Shown here piece by piece: positions 25,096 through 34,147 of a stretch of DNA of 64,000 bases (its first letter is position 1; every line of letters starts with the position of its first letter). Both the position numbers and the translations under genes were made by a program. Source of the DNA: Catenuloplanes atrovinosus (GTDB lineage Bacteria > Actinomycetota > Actinomycetes > Mycobacteriales > Micromonosporaceae); NCBI RefSeq assembly GCF_031458235.1, contig NZ_JAVDYB010000001.1, positions 2,315,001 to 2,379,000 on the forward strand. The letters run 5' to 3'. Below the pieces are notes generated by a model. That model had not been told where the DNA came from and ran no database searches. It saw only the letters and a program-made list of their open reading frames with translations.

Positions 25096-26571
25096 GGACG
25101 CGGTGCAGGTGGGTGTGATGCCGGTGGCCGAGCCGGTGCCCTGGAAGCCGAACTCGGTGGACTGTCCCGCGGCGATCCGCCCGTTGTGGCCGGCGTTCGT
25201 GAACCGGACGGCGCCGCTGGTGCCGGTGGCGGTGCTGTTCCAGGTGTTGGTGACGGTGGCGCCGGCGGGCAGGTTCACCCCGACGGCCCAGCCGTTGACC
25301 GGCGCGGAGCCGGCGGTGACCCGGACCGTGGCGACGAAGCCGCCGTTCCAGGAGTTCAGCGACACCGCCGCCGCGCACCCGGCGGGCTGCGGTGACGGGC
25401 TGGACGTCGGGCTCGGTGAGGTGTTCGGCGTGGTCGGGGTGACCGGCGGCGTCGAGGGCGTGCCCGCGCGGCCCTTGTTCAGCTCGTCCAGCACCGCGGT
25501 GTAGGCGGCCTTCTTCTGGTAGTTGCCGTTGCCGCCGGTGAACAGCAGGCCCCGCTCGGAGGCGCGCCACGACTCGCTGTCGGCGATGCCCCACACCGTG
25601 ATGCCGGTGCAGCCCGCGACGTTGAGGCAGGCGCGGACGACCTTGCGGTAGTTGTCCGCCTGGCCCTGCCCGATGTCGTTGTTGCTCAGGTCGTCGTCGA
25701 TGTCCAGCTCGGTGATGTGCACCTCGACGCCGAGGTCGGCGAACCGCTGGATGTTGGCCTGCAGGTCGTTGCTGATGATGCTGTTCGGGTTGTCGTTGAA
25801 GTGCGCCTGGAAGCCGACGCAGTCGATGTACTGCCGGTAGGTGCGGACGATGTCGTACAGCGCGTTGGCCTTGCGGTTCGGCGTGCCACCCTGGACGGTC
25901 AGGCCCTCGACGTCGTAGTCGTTGATGCACAGCTTGGTGCTGAGGCCGTTGGCCTGGACGACCTGCTTGGCCCGGATGAACGAGTCCCGGATGACGTCGG
26001 TGTCGCCGGCGTCGAAGAGGTCACCGTCGCCGTTGGCGTCGCGGTTGAGCGTGTGCGGCCACACGGTGCGGCGGGCGCCGGTGTTGTTGTCGTCCAGCGC
26101 CTCGTTGACCACGTCCCAGTACGCGATGCGGTTGCCCCAGCGGGTGAGCGCGTTGCCGATGAACGTGTTCAGCGTGGCCTGGCTGGCGCCCTGCAGCGCG
26201 CCGGCCTGCGAGTGCCAGACCAGGGTGTGGCCGCGGACCAGCATGTTGTTGCTCTGCGCGTAGTTGACCAGCGTGTCCGCGTTGCCGGTGTTCTGCAGCC
26301 CGCCGCTGGACGTGGCGATGGTGGACGGCTTCATGTCGTTCTCGGGCGTGAGCTGGTTGAACTCCTGCGCCACGATCGAACTCAGCCGGCCGGGGGAGGC
26401 GGCGACCCCGAAGAAGAGGCCGGCCTTGGCGGCGGCCGCCCGCAGCGTGGTCTCGGCCGCGGCGGCCGGGGTGGTCGACTGGACGGCCACCGCGCCGCCG
26501 GCCAGCAGCAGCGCCGCTGCCGTCAGCGCGATGCTCCGTCGTCTCGTGCGGTGATCCGGGCTGCGACTCAT
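25093..26571 (-). CDS. endo-1,4-beta-xylanase GH10 with CBM2 domain
   Basis: 492 residues, secreted. After a signal peptide with RRR (about residues 1-39) comes the GH10 barrel: FNQLTPENDMKPS, LVRGHTLVWHSQ, acid/base Glu157 in YWDVVNEAL, nucleophile Glu289 in VHITELDID, and ITVWGIADSESWR. A Pro/Thr/Ser linker (about 371-397) leads to a family 2 carbohydrate-binding module (398-492: NGGFVATVRVTAGSAPVNGW, FTNAGHNGRIAAGQS). It cuts xylan outside the cell. A LacI gene lies upstream and a palindrome at 26654 may be the operator. The convergent neighbour shares its terminator. Confidence 0.93.
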   Translation of the reverse strand: MSRSPDHRTRRRSIALTAAALLLAGGAVAVQSTTPAAAAETTLRAAAAKAGLFFGVAASPGRLSSIVAQEFNQLTPENDMKPSTIATSSGGLQNTGNADTLVNYAQSNNMLVRGHTLVWHSQAGALQGASQATLNTFIGNALTRWGNRIAYWDVVNEALDDNNTGARRTVWPHTLNRDANGDGDLFDAGDTDVIRDSFIRAKQVVQANGLSTKLCINDYDVEGLTVQGGTPNRKANALYDIVRTYRQYIDCVGFQAHFNDNPNSIISNDLQANIQRFADLGVEVHITELDIDDDLSNNDIGQGQADNYRKVVRACLNVAGCTGITVWGIADSESWRASERGLLFTGGNGNYQKKAAYTAVLDELNKGRAGTPSTPPVTPTTPNTSPSPTSSPSPQPAGCAAAVSLNSWNGGFVATVRVTAGSAPVNGWAVGVNLPAGATVTNTWNSTATGTSGAVRFTNAGHNGRIAAGQSTEFGFQGTGSATGITPTCTAS

Positions 26572-26621
26572 GGGATGCCTCTCGGGTCAGCGACCAACGT
26601 CGATGCTTGTCGATGTGGCGA

Positions 26622-26668
26622 GTATCGATACGGCGTCCTCGGGATGTCAACTCCCGGAAACGTTCCGG
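26622..26668. promoter_or_regulatory. palindromes upstream of the xylanase
   Basis: CCGGAA-ACG-TTCCGG (26654-26668) is a LacI-like GGAA/TTCC palindrome. GTATCGATAC (26622-26631) is a second, perfect dyad closer to the gene. Either could control xylanase; the first resembles the cellulase operators apart from a one-base shorter centre. Confidence 0.45.
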
Positions 26669-26762
26669 AATCATCCACGCCGTCGACGTGCTGCTCACAC
26701 CCGTGTCGGACGTCGGCGCGTGATCGCCTCACGGCGAGGTGTGCGGCCGGAATTTGCGGAGT

Positions 26763-27776
26763 TCAGGCGGAGCCGCGCCGCACCAGTCTGGTGGGCAGGA
26801 TGATCGACGTGGGCTCCTGGCCGGCGATCACGGCGACGAGTACCCGGGCCATCTCCCGGCCGAGCGCCTGGATCGACTGGTGGACCGTGGTGAGCGGCGG
26901 GTCGGTGCGGGTGGCGATGCCGAGGTCGTCGAAGCCCACCACCGCCACCTCCGCCGGTACGGACCGGCCCGCCCCGCTCAGCACGCGCAGCGCCCCGGCC
27001 GCCATGTTGTCGCTGGCGGCGAAGACCGCGTCGAGGTCGGGGTGGCGATCCAGCAGGGACCTCATCGCGGCGGCGCCGCCGGCCTCGGTGAAGTCGCCCT
27101 CGGCCGTACCGTGCGGGGTCAGTCCTGCCATGGCCATGGCTTCCCGGTATCCGCGGTGGCGCGCGTCGCCGACGTCGGTGAGCAACTGGCCGGTGATCGT
27201 GGCGATCCGGGTGCGGCCGAGCCCGATGAGGTGCTCGGTCGCCAGGCGTGCCCCGCCGGCGTTGTCGGAGTCGACGTACCACCGCGGCTCGGTGCGCAGC
27301 GGCCGGCCGCCGTGCACCACGGGCAGGCCGGCCCGGTCCACGATGTGGGTCAGCGGATCGTCGCCGTGCAGCGCCATCAGCATGATGCCGTCCACGCCGC
27401 GGGTCTGCAGCAGGTTCAGCAGCCGGGACCGGCCCCGGCCGGAGCTGGCCAGGCACAGCAGCAGGTGCAGGTCGGTGTCTTCGAGCGCGGCCGAGACGCC
27501 GACGATGACCTGCGCGTAGAACGGGTCGGCGAACAGTTCGGGATCGTCGTGCGAGACGGCCAGTGCGACGATGCCGGTCTGCCGGGTGGCCAGGGCGCGG
27601 GCGGTGCGGTTGGGCAGGTAGCCCAGTTCCCGGACCGCGGTCTCGACCGCGTCGCGGGTGGCGCGGCTGACGTGCGGCGCCTTGTTGATCGCCCGCGACG
27701 CCGCGGATCGTGACACGCCGGCCCGCTCGGCCACCTCGTCCAGGGTGGGCTGTCGCCGAGGTGCCGCCGCTGCCAT
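26763..27776 (-). CDS. LacI family regulator of cellulose/xylan genes
   Basis: 337 residues. It has the HTH TLDEVAERAGVSRSAASRAINK, a hinge with LGYLPNRTARALATRQTG, and an effector domain ending VGFDDLGIATRTDPPLTTVHQ. It sits between the GH10 xylanase and the divergent GH6 cellulase. Two CTGGAAGCG-S-TTCCAG operators occur in the cellulase intergenic region, one next to its own start. It is probably a CebR-type repressor released by cello- or xylo-oligosaccharides. Direct control of the xylanase is an inference. Confidence 0.88.
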   Translation of the reverse strand: MAAAAPRRQPTLDEVAERAGVSRSAASRAINKAPHVSRATRDAVETAVRELGYLPNRTARALATRQTGIVALAVSHDDPELFADPFYAQVIVGVSAALEDTDLHLLLCLASSGRGRSRLLNLLQTRGVDGIMLMALHGDDPLTHIVDRAGLPVVHGGRPLRTEPRWYVDSDNAGGARLATEHLIGLGRTRIATITGQLLTDVGDARHRGYREAMAMAGLTPHGTAEGDFTEAGGAAAMRSLLDRHPDLDAVFAASDNMAAGALRVLSGAGRSVPAEVAVVGFDDLGIATRTDPPLTTVHQSIQALGREMARVLVAVIAGQEPTSIILPTRLVRRGSA

Positions 27777-27848
27777 CTCGCCGCCGGTCCTTCCACGCTG
27801 GGATCGCGACCGATCGTATCGACCGGCGGCGTCGATGGCGACGAATGG

Positions 27849-27864
27849 CTGGAAGCGGTTCCAG
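27849..27864. promoter_or_regulatory. LacI operator O1 (cellulase/lacI gap)
   Basis: CTGGAAGCGGTTCCAG, a 16-base near-perfect palindrome between the lacI start and the cellulase -35 box. Confidence 0.7.
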
Positions 27865-27879
27865 TGCCGCGCGAGCTTC

Positions 27880-27909
27880 TTGACACGCGTGGGTGGATTT
27901 GCCGAGTAT
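27880..27909 (+). promoter_or_regulatory. cellulase promoter
   Basis: Perfect -35 TTGACA (27880-27885) and GAGTAT (27904-27909) with an 18-base spacer, flanked on both sides by the two LacI operators. Confidence 0.5.
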
Positions 27910-27936
27910 CAGACGGAAGCACATCGACGTATATGA

Positions 27937-27952
27937 CTGGAAGCGCTTCCAG
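27937..27952. promoter_or_regulatory. LacI operator O2 in cellulase leader
   Basis: CTGGAAGCGCTTCCAG is a perfect 16-base palindrome downstream of the promoter and 20 bases before the cellulase ATG. Paired with O1, 88 bases upstream, it would allow looping repression. Confidence 0.75.
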
Positions 27953-27971
27953 AATTCTGAGGAGAACCCCC

Positions 27972-28937
27972 ATGAAACGACCTCTGCTCACCACGGCGCT
28001 GGCCGCGCTGGCGCTGGCCGTGCCCGCGGTGCTGGCCGCCGCGCCCGCCGCCCACGCCGACCCGATCAGCCAGACCAGCGGCTTCTACGTCAACCCGAAT
28101 TCCAGCCCGGCCACCTGGGTCGCGGCGAACCCCGGTGACGGGCGCGCCGCCGCGATCCGCACCGAGATCGCGCAGCGGCCGATGGCGAGCTGGTTCGGCA
28201 ACTGGAGCGGCGACATCGCGAGCGCGGTCGGCGGATACGTCGGGGCCGCGGACGCGGTCGACAAGCTGCCGCTGCTGGTGGCATACAACCTGCCCGGCCG
28301 GGACGCCTGCGGCGGCCACTCCGGCGGCGGTGCCGGCAGCGTCGCCGCCTACGACGCGTGGATCTCCTCGTTCGCCGGCGCCATCGGCAGCCGGCCCGCC
28401 GTGGTCGTCATCGAGCCGGACGCGCTGGGCGACTTCAACTGCATGAGCCAGGCGCAGATCAACGACCGCGTCGGCATGCTCTCCCGCGCCGTCGGCCAGT
28501 TCCGGGCCAAGGCGGCCAACACCTGGGTCTACCTCGACGCGGGCAACCCCGGCTGGGTCGACGCCGCGACCATGGCGCAGCGGCTCAACCAGGCCGGCGT
28601 GTCCGGCGCGCGCGGCTTCGCCCTCAACGTGTCCAACTACTTCACCACCGGCGAGAACAGCGCGTACGGCAACCGGGTCGCCGCCGAGCTGCAGCGCTTC
28701 GGGTACACCAAGCCGTTCGTGATCGACACCAGCCGCAACGGCAACGGCGCCAACGGCCAGTGGTGCAACCCGGCCGGCCGCCGGATCGGCACGCCCACCC
28801 AGCTCGGCGGCGGCGCCGAGATGCTGCTGTGGCTCAAGACGCCCGGCGAGTCGGACGGCGACTGCGGGGTCGGTGCCGGTTCCACCGCCGGGCAGTTCCT
28901 GCCGGAGGTGGCCTACCGGCTGGTCTACGGACACTGA
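27972..28937 (+). CDS. secreted GH6 cellulase (endoglucanase type)
   Basis: 321 residues. A signal peptide ends AAAPAAHAD near residue 29. The catalytic domain shows VAYNLPGRDACGGHSGGG, with Asp111 the likely base, and VVVIEPDALGDFNC, with Asp150 the proton donor. LDAGNPGWVD, GFALNVSNYF and MLLWLKTPGESDGDC complete the family 6 signature. No carbohydrate-binding module is attached. The ATG has GAGGAG 7 bases upstream. Two LacI-type operators flank its promoter, so it is induced with the neighbouring hemicellulase. Confidence 0.92.
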   Translation: MKRPLLTTALAALALAVPAVLAAAPAAHADPISQTSGFYVNPNSSPATWVAANPGDGRAAAIRTEIAQRPMASWFGNWSGDIASAVGGYVGAADAVDKLPLLVAYNLPGRDACGGHSGGGAGSVAAYDAWISSFAGAIGSRPAVVVIEPDALGDFNCMSQAQINDRVGMLSRAVGQFRAKAANTWVYLDAGNPGWVDAATMAQRLNQAGVSGARGFALNVSNYFTTGENSAYGNRVAAELQRFGYTKPFVIDTSRNGNGANGQWCNPAGRRIGTPTQLGGGAEMLLWLKTPGESDGDCGVGAGSTAGQFLPEVAYRLVYGH

Positions 28938-28949
28938 CCCGCCCACGCG

Positions 28950-28983
28950 CCGTGGTGGGGGCGATCCGGCGCCCCCACCACGG
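28950..28983. terminator. bidirectional terminator, 14-bp stem
   Basis: CCGTGGTGGGGGCG and its exact complement, separated by ATCCGG, lie between the convergent cellulase and DUF4383 genes. Confidence 0.7.
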
Positions 28984-28989
28984 TACGGC

Positions 28990-29436
28990 TCAGGTGCGGG
29001 CCGGGCGCCGGACCAGCAGCAGGCCCAGGCCGATCATGGTGATCGCCAGGAACAGGTGCAGCCAGTTGTCCGCGTTGTTCAGCGGCACGAAGTTGGCCGC
29101 GGTGTCGTGGCCGATGACCAGGCCGTAGAGCCACAGCACCAGGTAGACGGCGCCGCCGACCACCAGGTAGAGGCGGGCGCCGCTGACGGTACGGGCGAGC
29201 GCGAGCCCGGCGATGCCGTAGAGCAGGTGCACGGCGTTGTGCAGGATGGACACCTGGAACAGGCCGAGCAGCTTAGCCTCGGACTCGTGCCCGGCGAACT
29301 GCATCGTGCCGTAGTCGGTGGTGACGCCCGGGATGAAGCCCAGGATGCCGACCAGCAGGAAGACGACGGCGTAGGCGAGCGCGGCGGTGCGGATGGGGGA
29401 CCGCGTGACCGCCGTCGCGGAGGAGTGGTTGGCCAT
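28990..29436 (-). CDS. DUF4383 membrane protein
   Basis: 148 residues, four membrane helices. The family pattern is clear: ALAYAVVFLLVGILGFIPGVTT, FQVSILHNAVHLLYGIAG, LYLVVGGAVYLVLWLYGLV and NWLHLFLAITMIGLGLLL. DUF4383 proteins are widespread in actinobacteria and have no assigned role. GGAGG lies 8 bases before the ATG. Confidence 0.85.
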   Translation of the reverse strand: MANHSSATAVTRSPIRTAALAYAVVFLLVGILGFIPGVTTDYGTMQFAGHESEAKLLGLFQVSILHNAVHLLYGIAGLALARTVSGARLYLVVGGAVYLVLWLYGLVIGHDTAANFVPLNNADNWLHLFLAITMIGLGLLLVRRPART

Positions 29437-29495
29437 GACATTTACCTCCATCGAGAGGTGGGCCGTGTGCCCGGTCCCGATGGCGGTAAACGTGC

Positions 29496-30095
29496 TCACC
29501 TCAGCGCGTGCCCGTACCGGATGGTCAGCGGCGCCAGATCGGGATCGCCGAACTCCGCGCGGAGCTGCGCGAACCTGGCCGGCTTGTCCGCGCCGAACCG
29601 GCGGATCGAGGCGGCGAACGCGTCGGCGGAGTTGAACACCGGCGGCGTCTTCTTGCTGTGGAACTTGTCCGCGTACATGATCAGCCGTTCCTCCGCGGTC
29701 TCCGCGAGGTAGTCGGCGGGCGGCAGCGGGAGCCGCTGCGCGAGCACGTCCGCGCGGCTGATCCCGACGCCGGTGTGGTGCGAGCAGATCCGGCACAGCA
29801 CCTCCGGCAGTCCTTCCGCACGCAGCAACTCGTCGCCGAGCACGCCGTGCCGGACGTAGTCGCGGCCGTGGAGCGCGCCGGTGTCGTCGTAGAGGCGGTA
29901 GACGCCGATGTCGTGCAGCAGGCATCCGGCGCGTACCAGCCCGGGATGGAGATCGAGGTCCGGCCGGCCGTCCATCAGCTGCTCGGCGATCGCGCAGACG
30001 ATCTCGCAGTGCGTGTAGACCAGGTCGAACGCGGCCTGGTGCGGCGCGTACCGTTCGTGCAGGTCCCGGATCCGGCGGTCACTCGGAATGATCAC
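29496..30095 (-). CDS. HD domain phosphohydrolase
   Basis: 199 residues. The HD motif order is visible: H in YTHCEIV, GCLLHDIGVYRLYDD with the His-Asp pair, RHGVLGDELL, and CSHHTGVGI. An Asp occurs in MYADKFHSKK. It resembles the HDIG-type phosphohydrolases that act on nucleotides or ppGpp-like messengers; the substrate is not defined. Its GTG overlaps the stop of the histidine-kinase gene (GTGA), so the kinase and HD protein are made together. This makes it the last member of the seven-gene signalling run. Confidence 0.8.
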   Translation of the reverse strand: MIIPSDRRIRDLHERYAPHQAAFDLVYTHCEIVCAIAEQLMDGRPDLDLHPGLVRAGCLLHDIGVYRLYDDTGALHGRDYVRHGVLGDELLRAEGLPEVLCRICSHHTGVGISRADVLAQRLPLPPADYLAETAEERLIMYADKFHSKKTPPVFNSADAFAASIRRFGADKPARFAQLRAEFGDPDLAPLTIRYGHALR

Positions 30096-32371
30096 GCCCC
30101 ATTGTCCGGTACGACCGGCTCGGCCAGCGGCAGGGCCAGCGTGAACGTCGATCCCACGCCGAGCGTCGAGGTCACCGCGATGTCGCCGTCCATCGCCTGG
30201 GCCAGCCGGCGCGCGATGAACAGTCCGAGGCCGGTGCCGCCGGTGCTCATCGTCATCGGGTCCTCCACCCGGTGGAACTTCTCGAACACCTTCTCCAACT
30301 GGTCCGCCGGGATGCCCCGGCCCCGGTCGGTCACGTCCACCCAGGCGAGCTCGGCGCGCACGTGCAGCCGGACGTCCACCCGCGCGTCGGCCGGCGAGTA
30401 CTTGAGCGCGTTGCCGACCAGGTTGCCCACCACTTGCACGGTGCGCCCGGCATCGCACCGGACCGGCACCGGCTCCCCGGGCACGTCCGTCACGATCCGG
30501 CCGCCGTCGCCGCCGAGGTCACCGGTGACCTGGCGGACCAGGGCGACCAGGTCGTGCGCGCCGAGATCCACCCGCAGCGCCGGCTCGTCCTGACCGTCCC
30601 CGACCCGCGACGCCAGCAGCAGGTCTTCGACCAGCCGGGACATGTGCCGGGCGCGGTCGGCCACGAGCTCCAGCGACTGCGCGCGCTTCTGCGGCGTCAT
30701 CCGGTCGCCGCGGGTGCGCAGCAGGTCCAGATAGCCGATGATCGGCGTGAGCGGCGTGCGCAGCTCGTGCGACACCGTCGCGATGAAGTCGGACTTCAGG
30801 CGCTCGGCCCGGTACTCCCTGGTCAAGTCCGTGATCACGACGACGTCGCGGACCAGCCGGCCGGTGTCGAAGACCGCCGAGTGCGCCAGCCGCAGCCGGC
30901 GCAGCTCGCCGTCGGGGCGGCGGATGGTCAGTTCGGTGGCGGTCTGCGGCGACGCCGGCGTGACCGGCAGCAGGCCGGCGCGGTCGTCGTCGTCCGGCAC
31001 GTCCAGCAGACCGGCCAGCGGCCGTCCGTCGGCCGCGGCGGCGCTGACCCCGGTCAGCTCCGCGAAGGCCTCGTTCCACATCCGGACGACGCCGTCCTCC
31101 TCCACCATCACGATGCCGGCCGAGGACTGCTCGACCACCGCGTGCAGCTTGCTCGACTCCTCGACCAGCCGGTCCAGGTGCTCGGCGCCGCGCAGCGCGA
31201 CCGCCAGCGCGTTGCCCAGCGGCGCGAGCAGCGTCAGGTCCCGCGTCGACAGCCGCCGGCCGCGCCGGGTACGGGCGCCGAGCGCCACCGTCCCGAACCG
31301 GCGCCCGCCCGCCTCGACCGGCACGACCAGCAGGTCACGCAGGTCCGCGGTCAGCCCGGTGGTCAGGTGCGCCGGCCGGTCCGGGTCGCCGAGCCGCTCC
31401 AGGTACGCCGGAATCGGCCCGGTGGCGACCTCGCCGGGCGCGTCCGCGTCCACGCTCACGGCCGTGCCCGCGACGGTGACGGCCACCGCGATGTCCGCGT
31501 CGAACGCGTCGCGCACCAGCAGCAGGAACCGGCGGATCAGGTCCTCGCGCTCGGCCAGCACCTGGGACAGCTCCAGCAGCCGCGCGGACCGCGCCCGCTC
31601 GTCCGCCTCCTGCGCGGCCGCGCGGTACGCGAAGGTGAGCGCCAGCGCCGGCAGCGCCATGAACGGCAGCAGCATCGGGCTGTGCCGCGCGATCTCGACG
31701 GTGGTCAGGCCGGTGGCGACCGTGCCGAGCGCCATGTACAGCGACAGCCGCGCCTCGTCCCGGATGATCTGCCACGGCGAGACGCCGGAGACCACGCCGA
31801 GGATCTGCGCCAGGCAGCCCAGGTTGATCACGGTGAACAGCAGCGTGCCCAGCAGCACGCCGGCCAGCACCCGGGGCGTCAGGTGCCCGGGCGTTCCGCC
31901 GACCGCGTGCACCACCAGGATCAGGCCGGAGACGGCGGCGGCGTACGTACCGAGGTTGAACACCGCCTTGACCAGCGGGCGGCGCTGGACCGCGCTGGCC
32001 ACGACCAGCGCGATGAGCGCGGTGAGCAGCGCCAGCCCGGGCGGCAGCAGCAGCACGACGATGATGAGCGCGGCCTCGTACAGGCTGAGCTCCTCGACCG
32101 CGTCACCGTGCCGCAGCCGGACCACGGTCAGCTCCGCCGCGCAGGTCAGCGCCATCAGGCCGGGCACCAGCCAGGCGTCGCTCAGGCCGACACCGTCCAT
32201 CACGCCGCCGCGGTCCGCGGTGAGCCACAGGACCACGGCCGCCAGGGCCGCGCCGAGCAGGCTCACCGCGGCGACCCGCCGCAGCACCGGATCGCCGCGC
32301 GCCTCGCGCACGGCGGTGGCCACCCGGGCGAGAGCGCCCGGGTGGCCCGTCGGTGTCGGCGTGATCGTCAC
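30092..32371 (-). CDS. membrane sensor histidine kinase with GAF and PAS domains
   Basis: 759 residues. Residues about 30-250 hold seven or eight membrane helices. A GAF-like region (about 270-410, AEREDLIRRFLLLVRDAFDAD) and a PAS domain (VEQSSAGIVMVEEDGVVRMW) follow. The HisKA box is SDFIATVSHELRTPLTPIIG. The ATPase has NLVGNALKYSP, DRGRGIPADQLEKVFEKFHR and GGTGLGLFIARRL. Its GTG overlaps the protease stop and its stop overlaps the HD gene start, so three proteins share one translational chain. The single-receiver protein two genes upstream is a likely partner. The signal is unknown. Confidence 0.88.
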   Translation of the reverse strand: MTITPTPTGHPGALARVATAVREARGDPVLRRVAAVSLLGAALAAVVLWLTADRGGVMDGVGLSDAWLVPGLMALTCAAELTVVRLRHGDAVEELSLYEAALIIVVLLLPPGLALLTALIALVVASAVQRRPLVKAVFNLGTYAAAVSGLILVVHAVGGTPGHLTPRVLAGVLLGTLLFTVINLGCLAQILGVVSGVSPWQIIRDEARLSLYMALGTVATGLTTVEIARHSPMLLPFMALPALALTFAYRAAAQEADERARSARLLELSQVLAEREDLIRRFLLLVRDAFDADIAVAVTVAGTAVSVDADAPGEVATGPIPAYLERLGDPDRPAHLTTGLTADLRDLLVVPVEAGGRRFGTVALGARTRRGRRLSTRDLTLLAPLGNALAVALRGAEHLDRLVEESSKLHAVVEQSSAGIVMVEEDGVVRMWNEAFAELTGVSAAAADGRPLAGLLDVPDDDDRAGLLPVTPASPQTATELTIRRPDGELRRLRLAHSAVFDTGRLVRDVVVITDLTREYRAERLKSDFIATVSHELRTPLTPIIGYLDLLRTRGDRMTPQKRAQSLELVADRARHMSRLVEDLLLASRVGDGQDEPALRVDLGAHDLVALVRQVTGDLGGDGGRIVTDVPGEPVPVRCDAGRTVQVVGNLVGNALKYSPADARVDVRLHVRAELAWVDVTDRGRGIPADQLEKVFEKFHRVEDPMTMSTGGTGLGLFIARRLAQAMDGDIAVTSTLGVGSTFTLALPLAEPVVPDNGA

Positions 32372-34050
32372 GTGTCCGTGCGGATCCAGGCCCAGGACCG
32401 GGCGCTCCAGCGGTCCGCCGCCCAGGCGCGGGCGGCCCAGTCGGCGTCGGCCCAGGCCCGGGCCGCCCAGGCGCGCGCGGCCCAGTCGTCCGCCGCCCAC
32501 GCTCGTGCCGCCCAGGCACGTGCCGCCCAGGCGCGCGCGGCCCACTCCTCGCCGGCGCCGGCCCAGGCGCGGGCCGCCCAGGCCCGTGCGGCCCAGGCGC
32601 GGGCGGCCGGGTCCAGCTGGGCCCAGGCGCGCGCCGCCCAGTCACGGGAGGCCGGGCTCAGCGCGTTCCACAGCGCGGCGGACGCGTTGCCGTCGCCGTC
32701 GAGCAGCGCGGTCTCCAGCGCCGCCCACTGCTTCGCGTCCCTGGTCAGCGTGGCCATGTCCCGAGTCTGAGCCTGGTCGGCGGGCTGTGACCGCCACTCG
32801 CCGGCTTCGTCCAGGATGCGGGCGGCGTCGAGGCCGCCGGAGCCGCCGCCGGCGGACCGGGCCAGCCCGGTCGCGGCGTACGTGGTCTCGGTGAACAGCG
32901 TCTTCACCGAGTCCGGGCGCAGGCCCGGCTCCTCCGCCAGCGCCAGCGCGGCGATGCCGGAGGTGACCGCGGTGGCCATCGACGTGCCGGAGCCCCGGAA
33001 GTAGTCGGTGCCGACCCGGGCCTGCGGCGCGGCCGTGTCCACGACGCTGCCCGGCGAGCGCAGGCTCACCACGCGGCCGCCCGGCGCGACCAGGTCCGGC
33101 TTCGCGTCGCCCTGCGCGGTGGGGCCGCGCCCCGACCACACGCCCACGACGTCGTCGCCGCGGTCCGCGGTGCCGCCGTCGTCCAGGCCGCCGACGGTCA
33201 GCAGCAGCGGGTCGTTGCCCGGCGCGGTGACGGTGCCGGCCTCCGGGCCCTCGTTGCCGGACGGTACGACCACGGTGATCCCGCGGTTCCACAGCGCGCG
33301 CAGCGCCTGGTTGAGCGGGTCCACCTGGTACGGCAGCGTGCTGCCCGAGGAGAGCGACAGGTTCAGCACCTGCACCTGCCCGGCGTTGTCGCTGACCCAC
33401 TGCAGGCCGCGCAGCACGGTGATCAGGTCGGTGCTGCCCGCGGCGTCGGCGACCTTCACGTCGATCAGCGAGGTCGCGGGCGCGACGCCCCGGTAGGCGC
33501 CGCCGGAGGCCGCGCCGGAGCCGGCGATCAGGCCGGCCATGAACGTGCCGTGCCCGTAGCCGTCGCCCGCACCGGTGCCGGTGAAGTCGACCCGCTGCGC
33601 GACCCGGCCGGCCAGATCCGGCACGTCCGCGATCCCGGTGTCGACCACCGCGACCGTGACGCCGGCGCCCTCGCCGCCGCCGGCCGGCAGGCCGAGCGTG
33701 TCGCGCAGCGTGGCCGTGGCCGTGGTGTCGGTGGTGCCGGTGGCGGCGACCCGCAGTTCGCGCTGCGGGGCGACCAGCCAGCGCGGGTCGAGCCGGGCGT
33801 CGCCGGGCAACCGGGCGGCGACGCCGCCGGCCACCGGAAGGGAGGCGAGCACCTCGCCGCCGGCCGCCAGCACGGCGTCCGCGGCTCCGGCCGGGCCGGT
33901 CACCACGACCTCGCGCCAGCCGGAACCGGCATGCGCGACGGCGGGCGTGGCCGTGAACGGGACCGCGACCGAGGTGACGGCGAGGGCTGCGGCCACCGCC
34001 AGGGCTATCGTGCGACGGGCCGGTGCCCGCCTGCTACCGCTGTGTTCCAT
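32368..34050 (-). CDS. secreted subtilisin-like S8 protease with WAARA repeat tail
   Basis: 560 residues. The signal peptide (about 1-40) precedes a propeptide-like region (to about 130). The subtilase core has Asp in VAVVDTGIADVPDL, His in GDGYGHGTFMAGL, oxyanion Asn in VPSGNEGPE and Ser in GSGTSMATAVTSG. The last 90 residues are built of a five-residue W-A-A-R-A repeat broken by acidic linkers (AGAGEE, DD, DAD). Trp-rich tails of the WSGSSWSG kind are known on actinobacterial subtilases. The stop overlaps the start of the kinase gene, so protease and sensor are co-produced. Confidence 0.9.
   Translation of the reverse strand: MEHSGSRRAPARRTIALAVAAALAVTSVAVPFTATPAVAHAGSGWREVVVTGPAGAADAVLAAGGEVLASLPVAGGVAARLPGDARLDPRWLVAPQRELRVAATGTTDTTATATLRDTLGLPAGGGEGAGVTVAVVDTGIADVPDLAGRVAQRVDFTGTGAGDGYGHGTFMAGLIAGSGAASGGAYRGVAPATSLIDVKVADAAGSTDLITVLRGLQWVSDNAGQVQVLNLSLSSGSTLPYQVDPLNQALRALWNRGITVVVPSGNEGPEAGTVTAPGNDPLLLTVGGLDDGGTADRGDDVVGVWSGRGPTAQGDAKPDLVAPGGRVVSLRSPGSVVDTAAPQARVGTDYFRGSGTSMATAVTSGIAALALAEEPGLRPDSVKTLFTETTYAATGLARSAGGGSGGLDAARILDEAGEWRSQPADQAQTRDMATLTRDAKQWAALETALLDGDGNASAALWNALSPASRDWAARAWAQLDPAARAWAARAWAARAWAGAGEEWAARAWAARAWAARAWAADDWAARAWAARAWADADWAARAWAADRWSARSWAWIRTDT
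32395..32650 (-). repeat. tandem repeat encoding (WAARA)n
   Basis: 15-base units of the type GCCCAGGCGCGGGCC, in blocks separated by short acidic-coding inserts, make the C-terminal tail of the S8 protease. Confidence 0.8.
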
Positions 34051-34147
34051 GTTCCTGCCACCTTCGCGGGTGTGCTGGGGGAATGAGGCGAGATCAGCAT
34101 CGGCCGCCCGGCCGGAGGGCTGAGGAAACCGGATCACACCCGGTGCA

